Part shown: positions 8,944 to 16,576 of the stretch, one piece after another
Position numbering within the stretch: position 1 is the stretch's first letter
How the letters are laid out: each line of letters opens with the position of its first letter
DNA from: an uncultured Candidatus Pelagibacter sp.
GTDB lineage: Bacteria; Pseudomonadota; Alphaproteobacteria; Pelagibacterales; Pelagibacteraceae
Assembly: GCF_943788075.1 (NCBI RefSeq)
Contig: NZ_CALSOW010000003.1
Location: 62,001-126,000, forward strand
DNA length: 64,000 bases
Reading direction: 5' to 3'
Position numbers and translations under genes: made by a program
The notes under the pieces: generated by a model
Told to the model about the DNA's origin: nothing
Databases searched by the model: none
What the model saw: the letters and a program-made list of their open reading frames with translations, nothing else

Positions 8944-9273
8944 TTAATCAACTAATTTTCTAGCTTCTCCAGCATCAGTAATAATTTTTTCAACGCTTAC
9001 TACTTTAATTACCTCAAAACCAGTTCCAAGAATTGCATTTTTATAATCATCATCTGAAAGATTAGATTTATCCTCAAAAGATGAGACTGCAACACCTTCA
9101 GGCCATGAAACTTTAACAGTAGCATTTGGACTTGCAGCTTGAAGCGCCTTGGTTACCATTTTTTGGCACTTAATACACATCATACCATTTACTTGAGCAA
9201 TTTGTGTTTGAGCTGCAAACAAATTAGTACTAAATAAAAATAAACCTAGAGTTAATATTATTTTTTTAAACAT
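8944..9273 (-). CDS. Secreted heavy-metal-associated (HMA) domain protein
   Basis: A 109-aa periplasmic protein: signal peptide MFKKIILTLGLFLFSTNLFA, then an HMA fold with the metal site GMMCIKCQKMV (CxxC) in the usual first loop. I chose the ATG at 9271-9273 because an AGGA lies about 5 nt upstream and the signal peptide begins there; an in-frame start 11 codons upstream is less likely. Family members bind Cu(I) or Zn(II). Its position between two Amt-PP2C genes on the same strand, 13 nt before copy 1, suggests co-expression, but no functional link is established. Confidence 0.8.
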   Translation of the reverse strand: MFKKIILTLGLFLFSTNLFAAQTQIAQVNGMMCIKCQKMVTKALQAASPNATVKVSWPEGVAVSSFEDKSNLSDDDYKNAILGTGFEVIKVVSVEKIITDAGEARKLVD

Positions 9274-9368
9274 AATTTCCTTATTTGTTAAGATTAACTT
9301 TAACATTTAAAAATCTGGTTTACACTATAAAATAGATCATAATGGGTAATTTTAAAAAGGCATTCCTA

Positions 9369-11522
9369 TTACTTACCTATTGAAATTAAGGTTAAATCAT
9401 CACTTAATTTATTTTTGGCTGCGACTTTTACAACTTTTTTTGTAATATCATCTAATTGTTTTTTAACATCTTTGTTGAAACTTTTTTCAATTATTTCGAT
9501 TGATCCTTCAATTCCTATTTCTTCTCCTTTATTGTTTTCACTTTCAGATAGACCATCAGTAAATGCATAAAACCTATGACCATTTAGTTTTGTTTTATGT
9601 ATAGGGTATACCGATTTATCTTTTTGAGGAATTACTCCCATTGGTGGAGAATTACTTTCAAACTTTTCATAAATACCTTTTTCATTTCTAATTAATGCTG
9701 GTTGGTGTCCTCCATTAACCCATCTTATTTCATCGGTAATAAGATTATATTCGCCTAATATACATGTTACAAACATCCCGCCTGTCTTTGTTATAAATAA
9801 ATCATTATTCATATGAAGCATCATTTCATCTGGATCAACTTTATCTCTAGACATAATTTCAAATAATGTTGACGCTTTTGCCATCACCATTCCTGCATGA
9901 ATTCCTTTTCCAGCTACATCCGCTATTATAAAATAAACACTTTCATTATGAGGATAAAAACTGAAAAAATCTCCTGAAACTTCTCTAGCCGCTAGGTTAA
10001 TTCCATGAACAGGATAATTTTCTAAATTTCTTTTTGGTAAAAAGTTTTCTTGAACTTTTACTGCAAGGTTTACTTCATTAGAAATTCTATCGCGCCAAAC
10101 TTTTTTTTCTGACTCACTTTGTTCTAATTTACTCATCAATTTATTGTAATAAAGTCCAATTACTCCCCCTGCCGTAAATGGATCTTGTGGTCCTCTAATT
10201 TTTAAATCACCAGTATCAGATTGTTTTTCTAAAATTTTAATTAAATCATGCTCTACAGATGTTGCATTATGTTCTGCAATATTTAATCCAAGTTCTTCAT
10301 GTAAAGGGCTTACTCGTAATGGATAAAAATAATTTAAGAGTCTTAATACAATATATGATCCAAAAAATGCGAAAGCACCAATTGCTAATATTCCTATAAA
10401 TTGAACTTCAATTTGTTCTAATCTTGTAAGTCCTGTTCCTAATTTGTCTAAATCACTAAATAAACCAACTGCTATTGTTCCCCATATCCCTGCTGCTAAA
10501 TGAACAGGAACCGCACCAACAACATCGTCTATCTCAAATTTATTTAAAAGTTCATTTACAAAAATGGATATAATTGCTCCGATAATTCCAACAAAGATCG
10601 CTGTAACTGAAGTCATTGAATTACAACCTGCTGTTATTGCAACTAATCCAGCAAGAGGCCCTAATATCACATAAAATGGATCTGGTTTTTTAAATAAGGC
10701 GAATGAAATAGCTAGCCCAGTTAATAATCCAAAAGCAGCAGAAAGAAACGTATTAATTAATATTAAGGGTACCGTTTCATCCATTGCACCATTACTTCCA
10801 CCATTAAATCCAAACCAGCCAAACCATAAAATTAAAGTTCCTAAAACTGCTAAAGGGAAACTTGAGCCAGTAAATTTACCTTTATTAGCTTTAGAATATT
10901 TTCCAATCCTTGGCCCTAAAATTAATACTGCAGCAAGTGCAATCCATCCACCGACAGAGTGAACAATTGTGCTACCAGCAAAATCTACAAAACCAAGCTC
11001 TGTTAACCATCCTGTAGTTTTTACTTGTCCAGTAACAGCTAATAACTGCGTTACTGCATCATTCATATTATTTAAATAACTAGAAGACCATGCCCAATGA
11101 CCAACAATTGGATAAATTATACCTGTAGCAATGATAGTTATAATTAAATATCCATTAAACTTCATTCTTTCAGCGACAGCACCAGAAACTATTGTTGCAG
11201 CGGTTGCAACAAACATCGCTTGGAACACAAAATAAGTCATATATTCAGATTTTTCAGTTTTAAAAAAGAAAAGATCGGTTCCAAAAAAACCATTATAGCT
11301 TGTTCCAAACATTAAGCCGAAACCAAAAATCCAAAACACTACAACAGCTAAACCAAAGTCAGCTGCATTCTTAAGTGCAACGTTAATACTATTTTTATGT
11401 CTTGAAAGACCAGTCTCCATACACATGAAACCAGCTTGCATGATAAAAACTAATATTGCACAATCAATTACCCAAAGGGTATCAACAAATGATTTTACCG
11501 ACTCCAAATCTATATTTTCCAT
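9369..11522 (-). CDS. Ammonium transporter fused to a SpoIIE/RsbU-type PP2C phosphatase (copy 2)
   Basis: A 717-aa paralogue of the gene at 6693 with the same layout. The Amt channel (about residues 15-400) has Asp180, pore His188 in IVHSVGG and His341 in VHLAAGIWGT. The Amt tail is EELGLNIAEHN, followed by a linker and a PP2C domain (about 500-717) with SGDFFSF, ADVAGKG, GGHQPAL, FTDG (Asp656) and SDDLT. It differs in lacking the N-terminal extension, in an extra loop of about 15 residues before the GWLTELGF segment, and in Ser at the position of the second Asp of SGDFYD. It starts 3 nt after the small membrane-protein gene, which itself follows a pilin gene by 9 nt. The three look like one operon. 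Confidence 0.92.
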   Translation of the reverse strand: MENIDLESVKSFVDTLWVIDCAILVFIMQAGFMCMETGLSRHKNSINVALKNAADFGLAVVVFWIFGFGLMFGTSYNGFFGTDLFFFKTEKSEYMTYFVFQAMFVATAATIVSGAVAERMKFNGYLIITIIATGIIYPIVGHWAWSSSYLNNMNDAVTQLLAVTGQVKTTGWLTELGFVDFAGSTIVHSVGGWIALAAVLILGPRIGKYSKANKGKFTGSSFPLAVLGTLILWFGWFGFNGGSNGAMDETVPLILINTFLSAAFGLLTGLAISFALFKKPDPFYVILGPLAGLVAITAGCNSMTSVTAIFVGIIGAIISIFVNELLNKFEIDDVVGAVPVHLAAGIWGTIAVGLFSDLDKLGTGLTRLEQIEVQFIGILAIGAFAFFGSYIVLRLLNYFYPLRVSPLHEELGLNIAEHNATSVEHDLIKILEKQSDTGDLKIRGPQDPFTAGGVIGLYYNKLMSKLEQSESEKKVWRDRISNEVNLAVKVQENFLPKRNLENYPVHGINLAAREVSGDFFSFYPHNESVYFIIADVAGKGIHAGMVMAKASTLFEIMSRDKVDPDEMMLHMNNDLFITKTGGMFVTCILGEYNLITDEIRWVNGGHQPALIRNEKGIYEKFESNSPPMGVIPQKDKSVYPIHKTKLNGHRFYAFTDGLSESENNKGEEIGIEGSIEIIEKSFNKDVKKQLDDITKKVVKVAAKNKLSDDLTLISIGK

Positions 11523-11525
11523 TTC

Positions 11526-11774
11526 CTATTCATCATTTTTTTTCCAAAGAAAATAAAATATATAAGGAGCAACTGCAGGTAGAATTCCAAACCAAAACCA
11601 CTCATCCCAATTAAAACTTTTGTCTACAGCAAAACTTTTAAGACCATTCCACCAGGTTAAATATCCTATGAAAATTATCCATACCAAACTTACTGTGATT
11701 ACAATTTTAGTATTAAGGTCTAATTCACCTTTAAAAAAACTAATTATGAATTTTTTATAGTTTTCTATGATCAT
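11526..11774 (-). CDS. Small two-helix membrane protein, unknown
   Basis: An 82-aa protein with a charged N-terminus and two hydrophobic helices: IVITVSLVWIIFIGYL (about residues 24-39) and a second near the C-terminus (about 63-75, ending YFLWKK). Between them lies a Trp-rich DEWFWFG segment. No family recognised. The tight spacing (9 nt from the pilin upstream, 3 nt to the Amt-PP2C downstream) makes an accessory role to the Amt fusion or the pilus plausible. Confidence 0.55.
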   Translation of the reverse strand: MIIENYKKFIISFFKGELDLNTKIVITVSLVWIIFIGYLTWWNGLKSFAVDKSFNWDEWFWFGILPAVAPYIFYFLWKKNDE

Positions 11775-11783
11775 TGAATTGAT

Positions 11784-12200
11784 CTAGCAACCTTCTCTGG
11801 TAAATACTTGTTTGCCATCAAGTTTAATCTTACATCCGCCACCATTTCTTTCGGATACAATATAATAATTTCTTGTATTATTTTCTATGATACAGACATT
11901 ATAACCTAACTCATCTGTAAACAATTCCGCTCCCTCAATTAATGCTGCTTCCACAGCATCAGACGTTGCAGATGTTGGGGAACAAGTAGACCCTGAACTA
12001 ACTCCGTAATAAGATGAGTTTTCTGAATAATATTCTGTTTGTGCTAAGGACAGCTGCATCATTGCATTCTCTGCTGTTTTCTTTTTAGCTGCTTCTACAT
12101 AACCGCTATATGCAACAAAACCTATTGCAGCGATTATGCTAATAATTGCTACGACTACTAGAAGTTCAATTAAAGTAAAACCTGATCTCCTAGTAGTCAT
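11784..12200 (-). CDS. Type IV pilin (PilE/PilA-like)
   Basis: Pilin precursor of about 138 aa. A short leader MTTRRSG is followed by the prepilin peptidase site FTLIELLVVVAIISIIAAIG, with the canonical Glu at +5 of the mature protein. A coiled alpha helix with an AKKKTAENAMMQLSLAQTEY segment follows, typical of PilE-type minor pilins, then a variable globular domain with several cysteines (near residues 69, 103, 128 and 138). I prefer the ATG at 12198-12200; a TTG two codons upstream is also in frame. It begins 19 nt after the end of the pilin locus at 12220 and heads the apparent operon with the small membrane protein and Amt-PP2C copy 2. Confidence 0.88.
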   Translation of the reverse strand: MTTRRSGFTLIELLVVVAIISIIAAIGFVAYSGYVEAAKKKTAENAMMQLSLAQTEYYSENSSYYGVSSGSTCSPTSATSDAVEAALIEGAELFTDELGYNVCIIENNTRNYYIVSERNGGGCKIKLDGKQVFTREGC

Positions 12201-12219
12201 AGACAAACTTATGTATTTT

Positions 12220-12720
12220 CTATTCTACAACTGCTTGGTTAGAAAGTAAATTTCCATTATCAGCTGTACCATCATCGGTAGCACATGTGTAAACGTAGAA
12301 CGAATTTCCATCATCAGAGACTGTTGTTTGTCCCTTAGTAGTATTACCACAAGTAGGCGCTGTTGCTGCTCCAGAACAATTGCTAACTTAGAACCATTTA
12401 CCTCACCATATGAGTTTTTAAAATCATTTAGTGCGGCAATAGCTGCTTCTGCTACTTTACCATCTTTCCAACGTCAGAGCAGGTAAGTTTATCATACCAT
12501 CTTTATCTTTCATGGCCGTTCCTCCGCCTTGAATATTGCATTTCTTTAATTCAGCAGCAACATACTTTAATACTGCAGAGTGATTTGATTTTGCTGCTGA
12601 TTTTTTTGCACTTGATGTGTAACCTGAATAAGCAACAACACCAACGGCAGCTAAAATACCAATGATCGCTACAACAACAAGTAGCTCGATCAATGTAAAA
12701 CCTTTTTGTTTATTCTTCAT
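12220..12720 (-). pseudogene. pilA: Type IV pilin with two compensating frameshifts (probable main pilin)
   Basis: The locus is exactly 167 codons long and starts as a normal pilin: leader MKNKQKG, then FTLIELLVVVAIIGILAAVG and the helix running into SGYTSSAKKSAAKSN. The first frame stops at about 12457. The adjacent frame then reads WKDGKVAEAAIAALNDFKNS, a sensible pilin segment, and past about 12395 the original frame resumes with VSNCSGAATAPTCG and runs to a stop at 12220-12222. So one +1 and one -1 event leave the ends in register. Either the gene is damaged or the assembly has two indels; restored, it would be a 166-aa pilin. An AT-rich 149-nt gap upstream separates it from the divergent STAS gene. 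Confidence 0.75.
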
Positions 12721-12800
12721 TTTGAATATTCCTTATATTAATTAATTAATTTCTGTAACAAATACATCATTTTATAAAATCAACAATTATTCAAGTGCTA

Positions 12801-12815
12801 ATTATGGGTCAATTA
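12801..12815. promoter_or_regulatory. ATGGGTC motif shared with the pilT upstream region
   Basis: ATTATGGGTCAATTA lies 55 nt upstream of the STAS gene and 81 nt upstream of the divergent pilin. A very similar AAATGGGTCGAAT lies at 21031-21043, 47 nt upstream of pilT. Two short matches in front of related genes may mark a shared operator or promoter element; chance is not excluded. Confidence 0.2.
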
Positions 12816-12869
12816 CCTGTAAATTTACTTTTTTTTTAAAAAAATCAATTATTTATGATATAGAAACGC

Positions 12870-13169
12870 ATGTCTTACAAAATTACAGAAGATGGAAACA
12901 TAGCAACAGTTCACTTAGATGGTGAAATCGATATGGATGTAACCGAAAAGGCAAAAGAAGTAATTATGCCTTTAATAGAAAGTGGTAAAGAGGTTCATCT
13001 TAATCTTAAAGAAGTTCAATACATGGACTCTTCTGGAATTTCTGTTCTAATTGAAAGTCATCAAAAAGCTGCTGAGCTTGGAAATAGAGTTGTACTAAAA
13101 GAAATTAGTAAATCTGTCCTAAAAGTAATAATGATGGCTAAACTAGAACAGATATTAATCATAGAGTAA
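12870..13169 (+). CDS. STAS-domain anti-sigma factor antagonist (RsbV/SpoIIAA-like)
   Basis: A 99-aa single STAS domain, the switch protein of partner-switching pathways. Its phosphorylation site is the first Ser of DSSG (Ser54, in YMDSSGISVLIESH). The unphosphorylated form binds the cognate kinase; a PP2C phosphatase restores it. Strand DGEIDMD near residue 17 and the C-terminal helix fit the fold. Its stop overlaps the kinase start (TAATG), so the two are made together. Three PP2C phosphatases able to act on it lie at 6693, 9369 and 39989. Confidence 0.92.
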   Translation: MSYKITEDGNIATVHLDGEIDMDVTEKAKEVIMPLIESGKEVHLNLKEVQYMDSSGISVLIESHQKAAELGNRVVLKEISKSVLKVIMMAKLEQILIIE

Positions 13170-13579
13170 TGACTTTTTCTGAAAGTAAAGAGTTTTCAGT
13201 TCATTCATCAAGTTTAAAAGAGATAAGAAGTTTTGCAAGAGAAGTACTTGCTAAAGATGATATCTTTAAATCATCAAGCGATGATGTGGTGTTGGCACTA
13301 GCAGAAGCAGCTCAAAATATCGTTAAGCATGCTTATAGTGGAAAAGAAACATCTGATAGTCTGAAAGTTGAAATTAGTTTTGACAATAATCAATTAAAAA
13401 TTGATTTATATGATAAAGGCGAGCCAGCTATACCATCAAATATCAAACCTAGAAATGTTAACGATATTAAACCAGGTGGTTTAGGAACTTTTTTTATAGG
13501 ACAGATTATGGATGAAGTCGTATTTAAAACGGCTGCAACAGATTGGGTAAATCACTTAATTTTAATAAAAAATTATTAA
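13169..13579 (+). CDS. RsbW/SpoIIAB-like serine kinase (anti-sigma-factor type)
   Basis: A 136-aa GHKL ATPase-fold protein. The N box is ALAEAAQNIVKHAY with Glu46 and Asn50, the G1 box is LYDKGEP with Asp82, and the G2 region is KPGGLGTFFI; ATP binding should therefore be intact. In the family it phosphorylates the STAS partner and sequesters a target, usually a sigma factor, when the STAS partner is phosphorylated. No sigma-factor gene lies in this window, so the target is unknown. It overlaps the STAS gene by 1 nt and ends 2 nt from the convergent pilC stop. Confidence 0.9.
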   Translation: MTFSESKEFSVHSSSLKEIRSFAREVLAKDDIFKSSSDDVVLALAEAAQNIVKHAYSGKETSDSLKVEISFDNNQLKIDLYDKGEPAIPSNIKPRNVNDIKPGGLGTFFIGQIMDEVVFKTAATDWVNHLILIKNY

Positions 13580-13581
13580 AT

Positions 13582-14820
13582 TTATTGTCCAATAATTGAA
13601 CCAACATTGAATATTGGTGAATACATCGCAATCATTAATCCACCAATCATAGTACCCATAAATACAATCATGATCGGTTCTATTAAGCTAGCCATGTTAT
13701 CAACTGCTGTATCGAACTCTTCCTCATAATAACTTGAAACTGAATTAAACATTTCATCTAAATTTCCAGTTTGTTCTCCAACTGAAATTAATTGACTAAA
13801 GGTTGGTGGAAAAGTTGGTTCTTTTAAAAATAATTTTGTAAGTGTATCTCCTGAAAAGACTCCTTTTTTTACGTTTTCTATTGCAAGAGTTACGACATCG
13901 TTATTACTTACTTGTTTAGCAATCTCTAAACTTTCTAATAAATTTACACCCGCAGAACTTAGATTTCCCATAATTAGTGAAACTCTAGCGATCAATGATT
14001 TTAAAATCATATCACCAAAAACTGGCATCTTTAAAACTCTACCATGCCACCAATATCTTACTTTTGGAATATTATTTGTAAGATATTTAAAGCTAAAATA
14101 AAAAACTAGTATTACAATAAATAAGGTCAAGCCACCTTGTCCTCTCATAAAATCACTAGCTGTCATAATAACTGCTGTTGAAGTTGGTAATGCTACACCC
14201 ATACCTTCATACATTTGAGCAAAAACAGGTACTACTTTGATTAACATAAAAACCATTACTGTGATTGCAACCGTAAACATTACAATTGGATAAGTTAAAG
14301 CACCTTTAATTTTCTTCTTAACTTTTTCTCTTTTTTCAAGAGACTCTACTAACTTCATTAAAAAAATATCTAATTTTCCACTGGCTTCACCAGCTTTAAT
14401 AAGATTGATATAAATATTATCGAAAATATTAGGGTATTTTTCAAAACATTTAGATAATGTAAGACCACCTTCGAGGTTTTTTCTAATTTCTTCAACAATT
14501 ATCTTTAACTCTGGGTGTTCTAATTGGTCACGTAACATGCCCAAAACATTTAAAATTGGTAATCCTGCTTTTACCATAGTTGCGAACTGTTTAGAAAAAA
14601 TTACAACATCTTCAGGCTTAACTTTCTTTTTAAAAAAAGATGATCCCCCTCCACTTTTCTTCTTTGCAGCAGCTTTTTTTTTGGATTTACTAATGTTGGT
14701 AATAATAATTTTTTGCTCTTTAAGCTTAAAATTAGCTTCATCTTGACTTAATGCTTCAATTGTTCCTTCAACATATTTACCTGCTGAAATTCCTTTATAC
14801 GTGAATGTTTCTGATGACAT
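13582..14820 (-). CDS. pilC: Type IV pilus inner-membrane platform protein PilC/MshG
   Basis: Platform protein of the pilus motor, 412 aa. The N-terminal ~60 residues form the small domain (TFTYKGISAGKYVEGTIEA) followed by a Lys/Ser-rich linker (KKKAAAKKKSGGGSS). Two T2SSF repeats follow, starting near EDVVIFSKQFATMVKAGLPI (about residue 70) and MILKSLIARVSLIMGNLSSAG (about 270). Each ends in membrane helices; the last is near MIGGLMIAMYSPIF. It is the last gene of the minus-strand assembly operon, 7 nt after pilB. Confidence 0.93.
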   Translation of the reverse strand: MSSETFTYKGISAGKYVEGTIEALSQDEANFKLKEQKIIITNISKSKKKAAAKKKSGGGSSFFKKKVKPEDVVIFSKQFATMVKAGLPILNVLGMLRDQLEHPELKIIVEEIRKNLEGGLTLSKCFEKYPNIFDNIYINLIKAGEASGKLDIFLMKLVESLEKREKVKKKIKGALTYPIVMFTVAITVMVFMLIKVVPVFAQMYEGMGVALPTSTAVIMTASDFMRGQGGLTLFIVILVFYFSFKYLTNNIPKVRYWWHGRVLKMPVFGDMILKSLIARVSLIMGNLSSAGVNLLESLEIAKQVSNNDVVTLAIENVKKGVFSGDTLTKLFLKEPTFPPTFSQLISVGEQTGNLDEMFNSVSSYYEEEFDTAVDNMASLIEPIMIVFMGTMIGGLMIAMYSPIFNVGSIIGQ

Positions 14821-14827
14821 AACCTTA

Positions 14828-16576
14828 TTACTCCGTTGATAGAACTCTATCGAATTCTCTTATACTTAAATCTCCAGACAAAATCATTTCTCTTCCCATT
14901 TCAGACATTGGTCTAAAGCCCTCTTTTTTTGCGATCTCCTTAAGCTCTGGTGTAGTTGCTTTTCTTAATATCCCTTCTTTAATTGGTTTAGTGACATTTA
15001 ATACTTCATAAATACCCATTCTTCCTTTGTATCCTGAGTCACTACATCTAGCACAACCTTTTCCTATAAGAACTTTAGCTCTTGAAGATTGTTCTGGTGT
15101 AAATCCAAACTCTTCTAAAACTTTAGGAGTTACATCCGTATCGGGCTCTCTACATTCTGTACAAGTTTTTCTAGCTAAACGTTGTGCAAGTACCAAAGTA
15201 CATGCTGCTGAAATTAGATAATCAGGTGTTCCCATGTTTTGTAATCTAGTGATTGAACTTGGGGCATCATTAGTGTGAAGCGTACTAAATACTAAGTGAC
15301 CTGTTAATGCAGCTTTCAATCCGATATCAACCGTTTCTTTATCCCTCATTTCCCCAACAAGAATAATTTCTGGATCTTGTCTTAGAAAAGATCGAAGTGC
15401 TCTATTGAAATCATAACCAATATCATCTTTAATTTGAACTTGTCCAACTCCATCAAGTTCATACTCAACAGGATCTTCCGCTGTTAAGATATTTAGATGA
15501 GGTTTAGAAACTTCTTTTAATATACTGTAAAGAGTAGTGGTTTTTCCAGATCCAGTTGGGCCAGTTACCAATATCAAACCTTGTGTACCATGAATTGCTT
15601 TTCTTAAATTTTTTAAATCATTTTCTTCAAAATTTAATTGCTCTAAACTAATATCACCAGCGTCTTTATTTAAAACCCTCATTACGATTCTTTCATTATT
15701 CGCTGTAGGTAACATTGAAAGACGAAGATCAATTACTTTACCATCAATTTTAAAAGGAATGGCTCCATCTTGTGGCAACCTTCTTTCTGCAATATCAAGT
15801 TTACCCATAATTTTAAATCTGGTTACAACTGCTCCATAATTTGAATGAAGAAACTTTGAAAAATGTTCTTGTTCTGACAGCATTCCATCCAATCTATATC
15901 TCACTCTTGAACTAAATCTGTAAGGTTCAATATGAATATCAGATACTCCTGATTTAATAGCTTCAGCAACAACTGCTGTACTAAATTTTATAACTTCAGA
16001 CTCATTTTCTAATGCTTCTATATCTTCTTCAGGTGTTTCATCTAAAACCTCAGCACTTTCATCAACCTCATAGTCAAAAGTTTGTATTTTTTCTTTATTA
16101 GCCTTTTGGATGGCTTCAATTGTAGTTTCTCCCTCTTTCAAGAGTTTTTGAATAAAATCTGAAATTTCGGTAACTTTACCGGCATGAAGTTCTATATTTT
16201 TTTTCGTAATAGTTTTTAAATTTCTCATTAGACTTAATTTTGAACTATCTGAGATTGCAATATGAAGAGTGTTGCCTTCCATTTTAAATGGTGCAATAAA
16301 ATTCATTCTAATGTAATTCGATGGAAGAATTGATCTTATTTCTGGAGCAACTGCTAGATCTTTTAAACTTACAACTTGTAAAGACTGTTCTTTTACAAGA
16401 AGGTCTAAAATTTTATCCTCGTCTGTAATCTTTAGTTCAAAGACTGCATCAAGTTGTGATTTTTCTCCATCTGCTGATGCTTTCTTTATATCAAGTAAAT
16501 CTTTTCCAGAAATTATGTCTTGATCAATTAAGATGTTTATTAAGTTAATTTCTGACTCTCTACTAATGTCTATCAT
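14828..16576 (-). CDS. pilB: Type IV pilus assembly ATPase PilB/MshE
   Basis: Extension ATPase of the pilus, 582 aa. It has an N-terminal T2SSE domain (about residues 1-150) and the C-terminal GspE core. Motifs are Walker A VTGPTGSGKTTTLYSILKEV, the Asp box AEDPVEYEL, Walker B PEIILVGEMRDKET and the His box FSTLHTND. The zinc-binding tetracysteine module is CTEC near residue 477 and CARC near 511, typical of PilB rather than PilT. The start codon overlaps the secretin stop (TAATG). Confidence 0.95.
   Translation of the reverse strand: MIDISRESEINLINILIDQDIISGKDLLDIKKASADGEKSQLDAVFELKITDEDKILDLLVKEQSLQVVSLKDLAVAPEIRSILPSNYIRMNFIAPFKMEGNTLHIAISDSSKLSLMRNLKTITKKNIELHAGKVTEISDFIQKLLKEGETTIEAIQKANKEKIQTFDYEVDESAEVLDETPEEDIEALENESEVIKFSTAVVAEAIKSGVSDIHIEPYRFSSRVRYRLDGMLSEQEHFSKFLHSNYGAVVTRFKIMGKLDIAERRLPQDGAIPFKIDGKVIDLRLSMLPTANNERIVMRVLNKDAGDISLEQLNFEENDLKNLRKAIHGTQGLILVTGPTGSGKTTTLYSILKEVSKPHLNILTAEDPVEYELDGVGQVQIKDDIGYDFNRALRSFLRQDPEIILVGEMRDKETVDIGLKAALTGHLVFSTLHTNDAPSSITRLQNMGTPDYLISAACTLVLAQRLARKTCTECREPDTDVTPKVLEEFGFTPEQSSRAKVLIGKGCARCSDSGYKGRMGIYEVLNVTKPIKEGILRKATTPELKEIAKKEGFRPMSEMGREMILSGDLSIREFDRVLSTE

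Noticed and set aside
13169-13579. Histidine kinase instead of an RsbW-like serine kinase
   Set aside because: There is no phospho-acceptor His domain or sensor; the protein is a bare ATPase domain of RsbW size next to a STAS gene.
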